64,000 bases of DNA from Sulfurisphaera ohwakuensis (GCF_009729055.1 NZ_CP045484.1:2046001-2110000); one strand, 5' to 3'; numbered from the stretch's first letter, positions 1 to 10,075 are shown. Notes: generated by a model from the letters alone, not told the origin. A program made the numbers and translations.

Positions 1-1064
1 ACTTCTCCTAAAAGATACGCGGATTTTGCATCATCTAAGTTATATTTAAGTAGAATATCTCGTTTCTTCTCATCATCCCAATACTTCGGAATATCATACC
101 ATTCCACAATTGTTCTTTTCTCCTTAGGTAATACACCTAAATAGTCTGCTATATTTTCAAGAGTTTTAACTTTTACTTCTTGTATAGATTGGGCAAAACC
201 ATATAGATCAACATTTAACCTCCCAGTTATTGAGTAATGCCCATAAACTCCTTGAGATGGTTCACCGTTAACTCTCCTTCCTACATCTAATCTAATTCCT
301 CTTATATTTGCCCTTTCTAGTAAATAGGGCCAATCAAAATTGTTTATATTATATCCTACAATAATGTCAGGATCATAGGTTTGTACAAAATTAATAAATT
401 CACGTATAGCCCTTAAATCATCATACTTATCAGCTAAAAATTGCTTACCTCCTTCTTTTGTCCACACTCCAATTATTATAACAGGATCTCTCCTTGGATT
501 AGGAGAACCGTATTTATTATAAACCTCAATATCAAAAGCCAAAACTTTAAGCTCTGGTATTTTATCTTCATAGAGCTTATTTATTTTCTTTAATTCATAA
601 ACTTTCTTGACTCTAAAATTATTCTCTTTTATTTCTTCTACTTCAGCCTCAATCCAATAAAAAGGCTTTAGATTATTGTCTATCGAATATCTCATATAAA
701 AGCGAATATCTGCCTCTAAAACACTCTTTACTCCTTTTATTTTCGCTACCTCATCTCTATACACTCTTACATAAGCTGGAATTACTGTTTCTATTTTTAA
801 AACCTTTACAGGTGAGCCAAAGTATTTCTTTTCTTCTACGTCTATTGAAGTAATCGGCGAGTATGGTTTACTAAGTTTTAATATTTCCTTTCTGATTTCA
901 TCAATGTTATAGCTATCATCTACCAACGCATAGAAATATGGACGGAATTTTTTCTCTAATAATACAACCCTATTACCCTCTTTATCAATAACCCAAATAT
1001 AAATAACGGGTTTATTTTCAACTACATCATATGAGAAGTCAAGTATAAAGAAATTATCAATCAT
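1..1064 (-). CDS. dpo3: Family B DNA polymerase, Dpo3/PolB3 type (3' part cut by window edge)
   Basis: The 354 codons visible are the N-terminal and proofreading part of a replicative-type family B polymerase; the polymerase domain lies outside the window. The 3'-5' exonuclease motifs are present: Exo I FDIE near residue 174, Exo II with GYNINNFDW near residue 238, and Exo III YNLDD near residue 342. The short N-terminus beginning MIDNFFILDFSY lacks the long leader of Sulfolobus Dpo1, and from memory resembles Dpo3, so Dpo3 is preferred over Dpo2. The start is the ATG at 1064. Sulfolobus has several B polymerases with repair or accessory roles. Identification as a B polymerase is firm, the subtype less so. 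Confidence 0.88.
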   Translation of the reverse strand, partial: MIDNFFILDFSYDVVENKPVIYIWVIDKEGNRVVLLEKKFRPYFYALVDDSYNIDEIRKEILKLSKPYSPITSIDVEEKKYFGSPVKVLKIETVIPAYVRVYRDEVAKIKGVKSVLEADIRFYMRYSIDNNLKPFYWIEAEVEEIKENNFRVKKVYELKKINKLYEDKIPELKVLAFDIEVYNKYGSPNPRRDPVIIIGVWTKEGGKQFLADKYDDLRAIREFINFVQTYDPDIIVGYNINNFDWPYLLERANIRGIRLDVGRRVNGEPSQGVYGHYSITGRLNVDLYGFAQSIQEVKVKTLENIADYLGVLPKEKRTIVEWYDIPKYWDDEKKRDILLKYNLDDAKSAYLLGE

Positions 1065-1099
1065 AAATAATTAGTATATAAGATAAGATTTATTTTTAA

Positions 1100-1558
1100 T
1101 TATTCGAAGCTCTTATCCTTAGAAAAGCTTTTAACCATTATAAATGCATGTTTACCTCTTCCATAATAGTTTTTCTGAAGTTTTACTATGATGTAACCAA
1201 GTTTGTGATAGAATTCAATCGCTGTCTTATTTTTGAGGTTAACCTCTAGATATGAATGAGTACATTTATATTCCTTAAATCTCTTTTCTAGCTCCTTTAA
1301 AAGAAGAGAACCTATTCCTTTTTCTCTGTAGTCTTTCTTTACTGCTATCGATACTACATGACCACGATAACCAAATTGAATTATTCCTAGACTATATCCC
1401 ACTACAACATCTCCTTGTTTAGCTACTAAAAATAGTTCTCGTGACAAATAATAATAAGCCTTTAGCAAAGAATAAGGATAAGGGTCCTCAAAACTCTCAA
1501 TCTCTACTTCATACACTTTTGGTAGGTCGTTTTCATCTACATTAGTTATAATTATCAC
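1100..1558 (-). CDS. GNAT-family N-acetyltransferase (RimI-like)
   Basis: The 152-residue protein is a single GNAT fold. Motif A, the acetyl-CoA pyrophosphate loop, is [11 protein letters not shown] at about residues 77-87, and the C-terminal part contains the typical NxxAIEFYxKLGY helix-strand seen in RimI/Ard1-like enzymes. It probably acetylates protein N-termini or a small amine in the cytoplasm; the substrate cannot be read from the sequence. It lies just downstream of the polymerase start on the same strand, and only 24 bases separate it from divergently read pelota, so the two starts share one short promoter region. Confidence 0.85.
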   Translation of the reverse strand: MIIITNVDENDLPKVYEVEIESFEDPYPYSLLKAYYYLSRELFLVAKQGDVVVGYSLGIIQFGYRGHVVSIAVKKDYREKGIGSLLLKELEKRFKEYKCTHSYLEVNLKNKTAIEFYHKLGYIIVKLQKNYYGRGKHAFIMVKSFSKDKSFE

Positions 1559-1582
1559 TATCTCTCGTATAAATTATGTATT

Positions 1583-2608
1583 ATGAAGATTTTAGAGTTT
1601 GATGATAAAAAGGGGATAATGAAATTACATATAGAGAATGAGGATGATTTATGGATATTACATATTATACTAAAAAAAGGTGATAGAGTAGTTGCAAAAA
1701 CTACTAGAGACGTTAGTATGGGAAGAGAAAGCAGAAGAATACCAATGATTATCAAGTTACAAGTAGAATATACTGAATTTCAATCATTTACAAGCAGGCT
1801 CAGAATTCATGGGATAATATTAGATGCACCAGAGAGATTCGGAATAAAAGGTTCTCATCATACAATAAACCTTGATATTGGAGATGAAATTGTAATAGAG
1901 AAAGATCATTGGAATAAATTTGAGATCGAGAAGATAAAAAGGCAAGAGGAAAAACATCTAAAGATGCTAATAGTTCTCGTTGATTTTGATGAATATCTTA
2001 TTGCACTTCCAATGAAGCAAGGTATAAGAATACTAGCGGAAAAATCATTAAGAACCCCAAATAAGGAAGAAGAAAATATCATAGAAGAGAATGCGAAAGA
2101 AGTTGCTAATGAAGTACTTTCCTATGCAAAATCCCTAGGTATAGAAGTCGTATTACTTGCAGGGCCAGGACCTTTTAAGGAAATAGTATCCAATTTTTTA
2201 AAGAATATAAAACTTTACGTAGATAGTGTATCCTCAGCTACAAGAAGTGGACTAAATGAAATTTTGAAAAGAGATATAATAGATCAGATTAGCAGAGATT
2301 ACGAAATTTCAGAAGAAACCAAGATAATGGAAAAAATAATGGAAAATTTAGCTAAAAACACTGGATTAGTGGCATATGGAAAGGAGGAAGTTAAGAAAAG
2401 TGCAGAATACGGTGCTGTAGATAAATTGCTAGTAATTGAGGATCTTTTATCTTCAGATGAAGAAGAAAGAATGGAAATTGAGAAGATAATGGAAGAAGTA
2501 GAAAATAAAAACGGGAGAGTTTTGATAGTTCCTAAAGATTCTCCTATCTATTATGAAGTAAGAAATCTCACTGGACTGGTAGCTTTACTTAGATTTAGAA
2601 TAAACTAA
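1583..2608 (+). CDS. pelA: Pelota (Dom34-like mRNA surveillance protein)
   Basis: This is a full-length archaeal pelota of 341 residues. It has an N-terminal Sm-like domain (about 1-125), a central RNase H-like eRF1 domain 2 (about 130-250) and a C-terminal L7Ae-like eRF1 domain 3 (about 255-341). Pelota works with aEF1A and ABCE1 to split stalled ribosomes and begin no-go decay. It lacks the GGQ motif of release factors, as expected for the family. The ATG is preceded by only a few bases of leader. Its last 24 bases overlap the end of the convergent radical SAM gene. Confidence 0.95.
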   Translation: MKILEFDDKKGIMKLHIENEDDLWILHIILKKGDRVVAKTTRDVSMGRESRRIPMIIKLQVEYTEFQSFTSRLRIHGIILDAPERFGIKGSHHTINLDIGDEIVIEKDHWNKFEIEKIKRQEEKHLKMLIVLVDFDEYLIALPMKQGIRILAEKSLRTPNKEEENIIEENAKEVANEVLSYAKSLGIEVVLLAGPGPFKEIVSNFLKNIKLYVDSVSSATRSGLNEILKRDIIDQISRDYEISEETKIMEKIMENLAKNTGLVAYGKEEVKKSAEYGAVDKLLVIEDLLSSDEEERMEIEKIMEEVENKNGRVLIVPKDSPIYYEVRNLTGLVALLRFRIN

Positions 2609-3640
2609 CTTTTCAGAAATCCTTAGTCTTCTCGAGTCTGGATGCTCTTCGACAAGCCAAATTTCATCAGCATTAATTACGTTAACAAATTCTGGAGAGA
2701 TGCTCCAGAATTCTCTCTCTTTTTCCCCGTAATCTGATAAGTCTTCTTTACTTTTTACTATTGCCCTAACTATTGTACCTTCACCAGTATAATTTTCATA
2801 AGGCTTTGCTGAATATTTTATAATCCTTAAAAACCTAGTTCTAGTCTCTACGATATCTTTATAAACTGAACTACAATAGTGCAAGGCTATTTTAGAATCT
2901 TCAAATTTTTGTAGAATACGTAAAGCAGACTCAAAACTTCCTTTTACACCAGCCACACCATGCGATATCTTAAAACCTCTAGCATTAAGAAGCTGATAGT
3001 TTCTCTCTGTAAGCTCTAATTCATTAATATTAACAAATTTCACACCTTTTTCAATAGCCCATTTTATTATTTTTTCAGCATATTCTTCTTCTCCAGGTAT
3101 TGCAGGAATCTCTAGGCCTACATCAAAACTGTATTTAAGTGCTTTTTCTATAGCTTTAAGATACTCATCCTTTACTGGATGAAATCTTATTTCATCTAAT
3201 CCTACTTTGTCCAGTTCACGTAGTACATCATTAGTTACATATCTTCCGCTTGTGTATAGATGAATATGAAACTCCTCTCCAAATTCATCTTTTAATAACC
3301 TAATGAGACTTACTACCCTATCAATAGCAAGAATAGGATCACCACCAGTAATCCCAGCACCTAAGGCATTCATCCTATATGCTTCATAAATATAGTCTAG
3401 GAGTGAAGAAACATGAGTCTCATTTGCAAACATAACATCTTTTCCAAATCTTTCATAACTAACTGGACAATAATAGCATGAATCTCCGCATTCTCCGGTT
3501 ATATAAACAACAAGTTTACCACCTAGTCTACATAATTCACAGCCTTTGGGTAAAAATAAATTATAAAGACCTATATCTGGATTACCCTTGAGCAAGCTTA
3601 TTCTCAATAAACTTTCTAACATACTCCCTTTTAACTTCAT
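2585..3640 (-). CDS. Radical SAM protein related to pyruvate formate-lyase activase (COG2108-like)
   Basis: The 351-residue protein carries the radical SAM cluster motif CxxxCxxC at Cys51, Cys55 and Cys58, followed by the SAM-binding GGDP at about residue 99. An extra CELC pair at Cys34/Cys37 precedes it and could bind a second metal centre. The fold is a partial TIM barrel, and the family is archaeal with no established reaction. The first 59 bases overlap the end of the upstream DUF1122-like gene, so the two are probably translated from one message along with the nucleotidyltransferase before them. Family assignment is firm; the substrate is unknown. Confidence 0.82.
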   Translation of the reverse strand: MKLKGSMLESLLRISLLKGNPDIGLYNLFLPKGCELCRLGGKLVVYITGECGDSCYYCPVSYERFGKDVMFANETHVSSLLDYIYEAYRMNALGAGITGGDPILAIDRVVSLIRLLKDEFGEEFHIHLYTSGRYVTNDVLRELDKVGLDEIRFHPVKDEYLKAIEKALKYSFDVGLEIPAIPGEEEYAEKIIKWAIEKGVKFVNINELELTERNYQLLNARGFKISHGVAGVKGSFESALRILQKFEDSKIALHYCSSVYKDIVETRTRFLRIIKYSAKPYENYTGEGTIVRAIVKSKEDLSDYGEKEREFWSISPEFVNVINADEIWLVEEHPDSRRLRISEKLVYSKSK

Positions 3641-4106
3641 CTAAAAGTTGTCTTAATTGTCTTATCTCTTCATCCTTACTTAATGGTTTGTTAGCCTGTA
3701 ATTTAGGCGAACCCTCATTACCACCTTCTGGATAATACCAATCCTTAAACCAGGTAAACCCAGCCTTAAGTAAGGAAAACCCTAAAGGTGTATCTACTGG
3801 TGAATAACCCTTAAGTAACATTTCTCTAGTCTCTTTATCTCTTACATAAGTTACAAATAATTTCCCACCAGCTGGTAAGAAGTTATATATAAATTTAAAG
3901 AATTCATCTTCAATACCTTCTTTTCTAAGCCATGGAGAGTAATCAATTTCTAGCCAAGGTAAATAATAACCCCTTCCTTCAAAATAAAATGCTAATCCAA
4001 CTTCTCTGTTATTTACATAAACCGTGAATCTCTTTAATTCTTTAATGTGAGTTTGTGCTATATCCTTACTTTCAATAGTAAGTTTACCTATCTTTCCGTT
4101 AAGCAT
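3582..4106 (-). CDS. DUF1122-like conserved protein
   Basis: The 174-residue protein is mostly beta-rich with a central [11 protein letters not shown] stretch, then a [21 protein letters not shown] region, and ends in a charged helical tail (about 140-174). The pattern matches what I remember of DUF1122, an archaeal and thermophile family whose fold has been likened to acetyltransferases, but I see no acetyl-CoA loop. No catalytic residues can be named. It sits between a nucleotidyltransferase (8-base overlap) and a radical SAM protein (59-base overlap), which suggests a translationally coupled three-gene unit. Confidence 0.65.
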   Translation of the reverse strand: MLNGKIGKLTIESKDIAQTHIKELKRFTVYVNNREVGLAFYFEGRGYYLPWLEIDYSPWLRKEGIEDEFFKFIYNFLPAGGKLFVTYVRDKETREMLLKGYSPVDTPLGFSLLKAGFTWFKDWYYPEGGNEGSPKLQANKPLSKDEEIRQLRQLLDEVKREYVRKFIENKLAQG

Positions 4107-4755
4107 TTATCATCCTCCTGAAAAATTTATTATTTTTACTTAGGTTTCTAATAGCAAATTCAAAGTTTTCATCGTCACCTAACTCGTATTTTAGGAAGAC
4201 ACCAGTATGACCTCTTTCCTCTCTCTTTTCTAATAAATTCTCCCTTTCTAGTATAGTATCATGAGATATTTTTAATAGTTTAACAGCATAATCCTCATTT
4301 CCTATAAGAGGAATTTGTATATGTCCTTTTTCGGTTGGAATAATTATTTCTAAGTCTTTATTAACTCCAGGTACTCTCTTGCCTTTAAGAAGATCTTCCA
4401 GTGAAATGATTCCACCGAAATAGTAAAATTCTATTTCCTTTCTCTTCAATTTATTTAAAGGAAATGAAATTACTTCCTTCTCTTCTTCATCTAGGGAAAT
4501 ATAAGCTTTAGGAGTTGAACTCGGTGTCGCTTGAACTATGAATTTATGATGATGAGGAATAAGCTCTATCTTTAACATATCTGGATTGAAAATTATAATA
4601 TCTATATCACTATCTTTTTTAACGTCGCCTCTGGCTACTGAGCCATATATGTATCCTTCCATGCCAAGGCTTTTAATTTGCCTTAATATTTCTATTGCTC
4701 TTTCTCTCTTGTTCTTTAATATTTCCCAATGCTCCCGACTATACTCTATTTCCAT
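4099..4755 (-). CDS. Nucleotidyltransferase-domain protein
   Basis: The 218-residue protein has the pol-beta superfamily signature GSVARGDVKKDSDIDI at residues 38-53, with Asp50 and Asp52 as likely metal ligands. The C-terminal 120 residues are helical and charged and do not match the small MNT antitoxin form, so it is not an obvious HepT/MNT toxin-antitoxin partner. The likely chemistry is transfer of a nucleoside monophosphate to protein, RNA or a small molecule. It is the first gene of a three-gene minus-strand unit. The target is unknown. Confidence 0.78.
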   Translation of the reverse strand: MEIEYSREHWEILKNKRERAIEILRQIKSLGMEGYIYGSVARGDVKKDSDIDIIIFNPDMLKIELIPHHHKFIVQATPSSTPKAYISLDEEEKEVISFPLNKLKRKEIEFYYFGGIISLEDLLKGKRVPGVNKDLEIIIPTEKGHIQIPLIGNEDYAVKLLKISHDTILERENLLEKREERGHTGVFLKYELGDDENFEFAIRNLSKNNKFFRRMINA

Positions 4756-4790
4756 AACTATTTAATAGTTAAGATTACTCCTTATATTTT

Positions 4791-5873
4791 GTGAATACAG
4801 CAGAAGTATTTGGTATCTCACTAATTGTTTTTTGGGGTTTAATGTATCTATTGAGGAAAAAACTTGAAGGGAAAGGATTTCAAATATACCCATTTTTACT
4901 ACTATGGAGAAAAAATACAAGAAGTGAATGGTTCCCTAAAATAGCCAGAAGTAATTGGTATAAGGTCTTTGAAAAAATTGGAGTAGGACTTGGAGTAATA
5001 TCATTAATATCTGGAATAGCCCTAATCTTCTATGTAATCAGTGAATTTATATCACCTAAAGCACCGCAGTCAGCACAATTACGTTTAGAACCTGTAATAC
5101 CCGGTGTAACTATAGGTATTAATCAATTACCATATATTCTTTTAGCTATAGGTATTTCAGTTACACTACATGAACTTGCTCATGCAGTATCAGCTACTTC
5201 TAATAATGTGAAAGTACGAAGTGGTGGATTTTTATTCCTTATCTTTTTCCCTGGAGCATTTGTAGAGCCTGATGAAGAAGAATATAACTCATCAAATTAT
5301 TCAGTGAGACTTAAGATACTTTCAGCAGGATTAGCTGTTAATCTAATTCTTGCTGCAATGTTCTTCCCCTTGGCAATATATTTGCCACCAATGTTGTCAC
5401 AAGGATTACAAATTGTAGGAGAGCTTAAGAATTATCCAGCATATAATTCATCAATTCCAGTTAATAGTATTATCCTTGGCATTGATGGACATTCAATTCA
5501 TACTTCAACACAACTTGAAATTTATTTACATCGAGGTGGAATACAAACACTTACATTGTTATTTCCTAATGGAAGTATTGGAAATGTAAGCGTTAATATT
5601 TCAGATCCTCAACATTTATTGGGAGTTTACCTTACGTATTATTTCCCTCCCTTTATCTACTCGCTATTAGATTTTATAATCTGGATGTTTACAATCAACT
5701 TCAGCTTAGCACTATTTAATGGAGCACCATTAATAATAACAGATGGAGGAAAGGTGTTTAACGAGTTACTTAAAAAATTAGGAGTCAATGAAAAAACATC
5801 ATATCTTATTCAAGGCATAATTACAATGCTCTTTATATCTGCAATCTTACTTTCTATCAATCCTCTTCAATAA
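4791..5873 (+). CDS. Site-2 protease family intramembrane metalloprotease (M50)
   Basis: The 360-residue membrane protein has HELAH at residues 127-131, the M50 zinc motif, and a matching [13 protein letters not shown] segment near residues 310-322 that supplies the third ligand. A PDZ-like region with the phrase [13 protein letters not shown] lies between them. There are at least six hydrophobic segments. Such enzymes cleave transmembrane regulators or signal-peptide remnants within the membrane. The start is GTG at 4791; no closer ATG fits the hydrophobic N-terminus. Its 3' end overlaps lysS by 17 bases in convergent orientation. Confidence 0.9.
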   Translation: MNTAEVFGISLIVFWGLMYLLRKKLEGKGFQIYPFLLLWRKNTRSEWFPKIARSNWYKVFEKIGVGLGVISLISGIALIFYVISEFISPKAPQSAQLRLEPVIPGVTIGINQLPYILLAIGISVTLHELAHAVSATSNNVKVRSGGFLFLIFFPGAFVEPDEEEYNSSNYSVRLKILSAGLAVNLILAAMFFPLAIYLPPMLSQGLQIVGELKNYPAYNSSIPVNSIILGIDGHSIHTSTQLEIYLHRGGIQTLTLLFPNGSIGNVSVNISDPQHLLGVYLTYYFPPFIYSLLDFIIWMFTINFSLALFNGAPLIITDGGKVFNELLKKLGVNEKTSYLIQGIITMLFISAILLSINPLQ

Positions 5874-7350
5874 TTTTACTACTAAGCATTGGGAAAGGTA
5901 TAACTTCTTTTATACTATAATTGTTTGTGAGCAACATTACAAGTCTGTCAATACCAATACCTAGTCCTCCAGTAGGAGGCATGCCATAGCTTAAAGCTCT
6001 AACAAAATCCACATCATAAGGATGAGCCTCTTCATCCCCTCTTCTAAACATCTCTTGTTCCTGTTTGAATAATTTGTCTTGAAGAATAGGGTCGTTTAAC
6101 TCAGTATAGGCATTTGCAAGCTCCATTCCAGCTATAAATAACTCAAATCTTTCAACTAAACCTGGTTTACTCCTATGTGGTTTACATAATGGTGTAGTCT
6201 CTATGGGATAATCTAAAATGAACGTTGGTTGTATTAAGTTAGGCTCTACTAATTTATCAAATAGTTTCTCTATCATTAAACCCCTAATATACATGTTACC
6301 CCTAGGTTTCAGACCATATTTATCCATCAAATTCTTTAACTCCTCATCACTTACGTTTTCAACATTTTTGCCTAAAGCTTCTGAAAGAGCATCATAAATT
6401 GTTACTTTTTTAAATTGTGAGAAATCTATTTCATAATCTTTACCGCTTATGGTATACTTAATTTTAGTATCGTGAAAAACACTTTTAACCACATATTGTA
6501 GCATATCTTCTGTTAATCTCATAATATCGTTGTAATCTGCATAAGCCCAGTATAACTCCATTAGAGTAAATTCAGGGTTGTGAGTTACATCAATATCTTC
6601 ATTTCTAAAGACTTTCCCTATTTCAAAAACTTTATTGAAACCACCTACTATAAATCTCTTAAGATATAGTTCGAGAGAAATTCTCAAATACCAATCTTCA
6701 TCGAGATAGTTTACATGACTCTTAAAAGGTTTTGCTAATGCACCTCCATAAACTGGCTGTAAAATCGGTGTTTCAACTTCTATGAATCCTTTTGAATAGA
6801 GGTACTCCCTTATTAGTCTAATTATTAAAAACCTAGTCTCCATGGCTTTCCTGGCATTATCATTATATAGAAAATCAACATATCTATGAGCATACCTAAA
6901 CTCAGGAGACAATTTACTCCAATCTGGAGGCTCTATTAATGATTTTGCAAGCATTGCATAATCTTTTATCCTAAGTGTTAATTCGCCCTTTATAGTATAT
7001 AGAAGATCTCCTTTTACACCAATTATATCACCTCTATCAACAATCTCAAAAAATTTATCATATTTTTCGCCTAGTTCGTTTACTCTTAGCTGTAATTGTA
7101 ATTTTTCTCCTTCATCGAAAATATCTACAAATGAAATTTTCCCGTGTCTTCTTATGTTTGCTACTCTTCCAGCAGTGGAAATGTCAAACATGAAAGGGTC
7201 TTGTGGCTTATCATTTCTTTCTGAAGCTATTTTCTTTATTTCTACTATAGTATGTGTAATTTCGTATTTTTGTGGATATGGGTTAATTCCTTGTTTTCTT
7301 AATTCTTCAACGATCTTTACTCTTCTTTCATCCCATTTCAACTTAATCAA
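5857..7350 (-). CDS. lysS: Lysyl-tRNA synthetase, class II
   Basis: At 497 residues this is a full-length class II LysRS. The N-terminal OB-fold anticodon-binding domain includes [18 protein letters not shown], the catalytic core has motif 2 with [15 protein letters not shown], and motif 3 is [13 protein letters not shown] near the C-terminus. It charges tRNA-Lys in the cytoplasm. Many archaea use a class I LysRS instead; Crenarchaeota such as Sulfolobus use class II, as here. The gene is monocistronic and read towards the protease gene. Its promoter lies in the 98 bases shared with the tRNA-Trp gene. Confidence 0.97.
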   Translation of the reverse strand: MIKLKWDERRVKIVEELRKQGINPYPQKYEITHTIVEIKKIASERNDKPQDPFMFDISTAGRVANIRRHGKISFVDIFDEGEKLQLQLRVNELGEKYDKFFEIVDRGDIIGVKGDLLYTIKGELTLRIKDYAMLAKSLIEPPDWSKLSPEFRYAHRYVDFLYNDNARKAMETRFLIIRLIREYLYSKGFIEVETPILQPVYGGALAKPFKSHVNYLDEDWYLRISLELYLKRFIVGGFNKVFEIGKVFRNEDIDVTHNPEFTLMELYWAYADYNDIMRLTEDMLQYVVKSVFHDTKIKYTISGKDYEIDFSQFKKVTIYDALSEALGKNVENVSDEELKNLMDKYGLKPRGNMYIRGLMIEKLFDKLVEPNLIQPTFILDYPIETTPLCKPHRSKPGLVERFELFIAGMELANAYTELNDPILQDKLFKQEQEMFRRGDEEAHPYDVDFVRALSYGMPPTGGLGIGIDRLVMLLTNNYSIKEVIPFPMLSSKIIEED

Positions 7351-7448
7351 TATAAGGGAATTAAAGAGAACTTAAAATATTTCCGCACAAATATGAGTTA
7401 AGTTTATTTTGTAAAACCACTAATCATATCTTAGAAGTGATCGATAAA

Positions 7449-7579
7449 GGGCCCATAGCTCAGCTAGGTAGAGTGCCGGGCTCCAGCTTTCATCGGGTCT
7501 TACGACCCTATATAAGGGGATGAGTTAAAGCTGGAGAGGAGAGACCCGGTGGTCCGGGGTTCAAGTCCCCGTGGGCCCA
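7449..7579 (+). tRNA. tRNA-Trp (CCA) with a 57-nt intron
   Basis: The acceptor stem pairs GGGCCCA at 7449-7455 with TGGGCCC at 7572-7578, the discriminator is A7579, and CCA is not encoded. The T arm is CGGGG/CCCCG around TTCAAGT. The anticodon stem CCGGG/CCCGG is interrupted after position 37 by an intron at about 7487-7543, so the spliced tRNA is 74 nt. The anticodon CCA is at 7483-7485. The anticodon side pairs with the intron: 7481-7490 is complementary to 7527-7536 over 10 bases, consistent with a bulge-helix-bulge substrate for splicing endonuclease. The exact cut could shift by a base or two. Confidence 0.95.
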
Positions 7580-7716
7580 TTATTATTTTTTATTCCCGTG
7601 TTAGTAAACAATGCTCATAGTATTGTCATTAGAGTATTTATATTTCTACATTTAAATTAAAATATACAAAACCTTGTATTGACATTTACTCTTTGTAAAG
7701 ATCTTCATTAATTAAT

Positions 7717-7725
7717 AAATATATA
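7717..7725 (+). promoter_or_regulatory. TATA box for the 7745 leader ORF / 7810 gene
   Basis: AAATATATA centred about 25 bases before the ATG at 7745 is a good archaeal TATA box. The spacing predicts a transcript that begins at or next to that ATG, placing the short ORF at the extreme 5' end of the message for the HEAT-like protein. Confidence 0.6.
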
Positions 7726-7744
7726 CCCTCCTAATGACGATATT

Positions 7745-7810
7745 ATGGCAATAATATCAAATTTTGATAATAAAGATGAGAATTTTATAGTTAAAAAGAG
7801 TAGTATGTAA
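7745..7810 (+). CDS. Leaderless 21-codon ORF coupled to the next gene
   Basis: A short ORF starts with ATG at 7745, exactly where the TATA box at 7717 would place the transcript start, and ends at the TAA of 7808-7810. The final A of this stop is the first base of the ATG of the following gene (TAATG), which is in another frame. The peptide is acidic then basic, beginning MAIISNFDNKDENF, with no recognisable motif. It may be a translated leader that delivers terminating ribosomes to the downstream start. It could also be chance. Confidence 0.4.
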   Translation: MAIISNFDNKDENFIVKKSSM

Positions 7811-8271
7811 TGATGGATAAAGATTACATATTAAAAAGGCTTAACTCCGCAGAACATATTCCGTTAGATGAACTTAATAACTATTTAATAAGTAAAGATA
7901 AGGATATAAAGCATGAGGCTTGGAATTACGTTTTAAGAAACTTAAAGAGTTTAGATAAGAAATATCTTCTCTACCTATTGCAATTTCCAGATACTGGAAC
8001 AAGATATAGGGCCTGGAATGAGGTTCCAGTTCTCATAAAAGACGGTTTACTAACACTTAATGAAGTCAGAGAGTTAATAGAGTATTTCTTTGAAATGCTA
8101 AAAGATGATAATATTACTGTTAGAGCTTTAAGTTGGTATGTAACATTAATTCCTTTAATAGAGATAGGATTAGTTAAGAAAGAGGAACTTGTTCAATATT
8201 ATAAATGGCTTTGTGATTTAGAGATGGAGGAATTAGAGGAGATTAAAACAGAACTAGGAGTTAAATGCTAA
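7810..8271 (+). CDS. Hypothetical all-helical protein, HEAT-like
   Basis: I do not recognise a named family. The 153 residues are almost entirely amphipathic helices with two similar units, IKHEAWNYVLRNL (about 37-49) and TRYRAWNEVPVLI (about 64-76), and a third, TVRALSWYVTLIPLI. A hydrophobic face and an Ala-Trp pair recur about every 28-30 residues. This looks like a small HEAT or ARM-type solenoid used for protein or nucleic-acid contact. The ATG overlaps the stop of the short upstream ORF. A DUF72 gene follows after 26 bases. Confidence 0.7.
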   Translation: MMDKDYILKRLNSAEHIPLDELNNYLISKDKDIKHEAWNYVLRNLKSLDKKYLLYLLQFPDTGTRYRAWNEVPVLIKDGLLTLNEVRELIEYFFEMLKDDNITVRALSWYVTLIPLIEIGLVKKEELVQYYKWLCDLEMEELEEIKTELGVKC

Positions 8272-8297
8272 AAATATTTTAAAACAACTTTAATAAT

Positions 8298-8999
8298 ATG
8301 ATAAAAGTAGGAACTTGTGGATTTACTTATAAGCATTTTAAATATTTTGACGTTTTAGAAGTCCAGCAAACATTTTACGATATAGTCAGTGAATCTAAGC
8401 TTCAAAAATGGAGAAAAATGGCTGAAGAGAATAACGTCGAACTTACAATAAAGGCTTTGCAAGTAATTACCCATGAATATAACACTACAACATATAAAAG
8501 AATGAAGAATAAGTTAGGTAATGTGGATAATTATGGCTTCTTTAAAAATACTAAAGAAGTCGAAGAAGCTACTGAGATAACGTTAAAGGAAGCTAAATTA
8601 CTTAATGCCAAGATCATAATTTTCCAATCTCCAGCTTCTTTTAAACCCACAGAAGAAAATACAAAAGCAGTTATAGACTATTTTTCCACACTTAACAAGA
8701 GCTTTAAATATGCTTGGGAACCAAGAGGAGAGTGGTACTATAAAACAGATTTACTGAAAAAAGTGTTAGACGCAGTTAACATAATTCACGTTGTTGATCC
8801 GTTCAAGCATGAATCATTAACCTCTGAAAGGTATTTTAGACTTCACGGTATAGGAAAAGGAGAAGTTAACTATTCTTACAAATACACTGACGATGACTTA
8901 AAGAAGCTGAAGTCAATGGTTAGAGATGGCGACTATGTCTTATTTAATAATATTTACTCGTTTAATGATGCCTTAAGGTTTAAAGAAATACTTAAATGA
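8298..8999 (+). CDS. DUF72 (YecE-like) protein
   Basis: The 233-residue protein begins with the DUF72 hallmark IKVGTCGF and has later family marks: the FKYAWEPRGEWY segment near residues 133-145 and YFRLHG near residue 180. DUF72 proteins are TIM-barrel-like and widespread in archaea and bacteria, without a confirmed reaction; some authors relate them to iron-sulfur or nuclease chemistry. It is shorter than typical bacterial YecE (about 270). It follows the HEAT-like gene closely and may share its transcript. Confidence 0.85.
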   Translation: MIKVGTCGFTYKHFKYFDVLEVQQTFYDIVSESKLQKWRKMAEENNVELTIKALQVITHEYNTTTYKRMKNKLGNVDNYGFFKNTKEVEEATEITLKEAKLLNAKIIIFQSPASFKPTEENTKAVIDYFSTLNKSFKYAWEPRGEWYYKTDLLKKVLDAVNIIHVVDPFKHESLTSERYFRLHGIGKGEVNYSYKYTDDDLKKLKSMVRDGDYVLFNNIYSFNDALRFKEILK

Positions 9000-9456
9000 T
9001 GTGTAAAGTTTTATATACAATTAAGCTAGTGAGTTATAATCAGATTTACATAGCCTAGATTTACTGCGTGTTTTATTATAATTTACATAGAAAGATTAAT
9101 GATTTTGTTAAAGATCATATAGCAAGATTATAATGTATACTTACTCATATGAGGGTAAGGGTTTTACTCCTAGCTAGGTCTATATTTACTTAGATCTGAG
9201 TAATATATTTTACATAAGTAGTATTTAACATATTTGCATAAAGACTCTTTACTTTAAAACCTTACTTAACATGTTTTTCTGAGTTTGGGTGTTTATACTC
9301 CTAGTTAATTAAGAACTTTAAATGAAAACAATGTTTTTTGATAAGTACTAATAATAAATGTAAATACATATGCTATTATAAGCTAGTATCTTCTTTGCAT
9401 TTGATTATTAAGAGAAACAGATTATATGTTTTCACACAGAATAAAACTCGTACTTC
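9000..9456. other. Gene-free AT-rich interval
   Basis: I see no credible coding region or structured RNA here. The only pattern is a loosely repeated phrase: TTTTACTCCTAGCTAGG near 9163-9179 and TTTATACTCCTAGTTAAT near 9291-9308, about 130 bases apart, each preceded by a G-rich stretch on a GAG start. This could be decayed sequence or a paired binding site. The rest is low-complexity A/T. Confidence 0.5.
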
Positions 9457-10075
9457 TCACAGTACTGTGAAATAAGCTAAAACAGTTTGGTTAAAATAGT
9501 CTACTGCCTCGACAGTATATATTCCAGGCTGAAAGTAAGTAAAGTTAGACCCTATCCAGTAACCATTAAGGGATGCCATGAGTACATCATGCATTGTAGC
9601 TTGAAGCCTCCCATTATATATAAGCTGTATTTCATCACTCATGGGTAACAACTTATATTGAGTTACTGCAAATATTACTGGACAGTAATAATATTCGCTC
9701 GGCTTATAAAAGTATAACGGCTTAGCCATAGAAATGTTTTCTATAGTGTAATATCCCTTGAAAACTTTAAACCCTACGAGCTTTTGAGTTCCGCATGGAG
9801 TTGATGAAGAGAATACAATAGGAAAACTTACATTAATGTAAAGAGGATTATTTCCACTGTAGTACAACTCTACCACAATACCAATACCTTGCCCAGCGTA
9901 GATTTTCGTAGTGTTTAGCTTAAGAGAAAGATGTAAAGCCTTTAACGTCGAAATCATTTTTAACTTTTTCTGTTGTTTTTGAATTATTATGATAGATATA
10001 ATTAATATATAGCATAGAGGTAAGTAATGATATAATAACAATTCCTATTATAGCAAATACATAGAACCTTTTCAT
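9457..10075 (-). CDS. Secreted/membrane-anchored protein with an apparent +1 frameshift
   Basis: The body (to 9457) is a beta-rich extracellular-looking domain of about 165 residues ending FQPGIYTVEAVDYFNQT, with one Cys pair (CGT and CPV) that could form a disulfide. In its own frame the N-terminus is poor: a TTG start at 10041 with a Lys/Gln-rich run. A far better N-terminus starts at ATG 10075 one frame away: MKRFYVFAIIGIVIISLLTS, a basic residue pair followed by a membrane helix, and this frame stops at 9920. Skipping one A in the A-run (T-run 9957-9961 on the + strand) joins the two. Real mutation, programmed shift or base-calling error are all possible. Function unknown. Confidence 0.7.

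Noticed and set aside
6308-6349. GTGATGA and CTGA spaced like a C/D sRNA inside lysS (minus strand)
   Set aside because: It encodes conserved synthetase residues, has no D' or C' boxes and no G/C rise; chance.
7487-7543. Box C/D guide RNA in the tRNA-Trp intron
   Set aside because: A GATGAG is present but there is no D box or second pair; only the folding function is supported.
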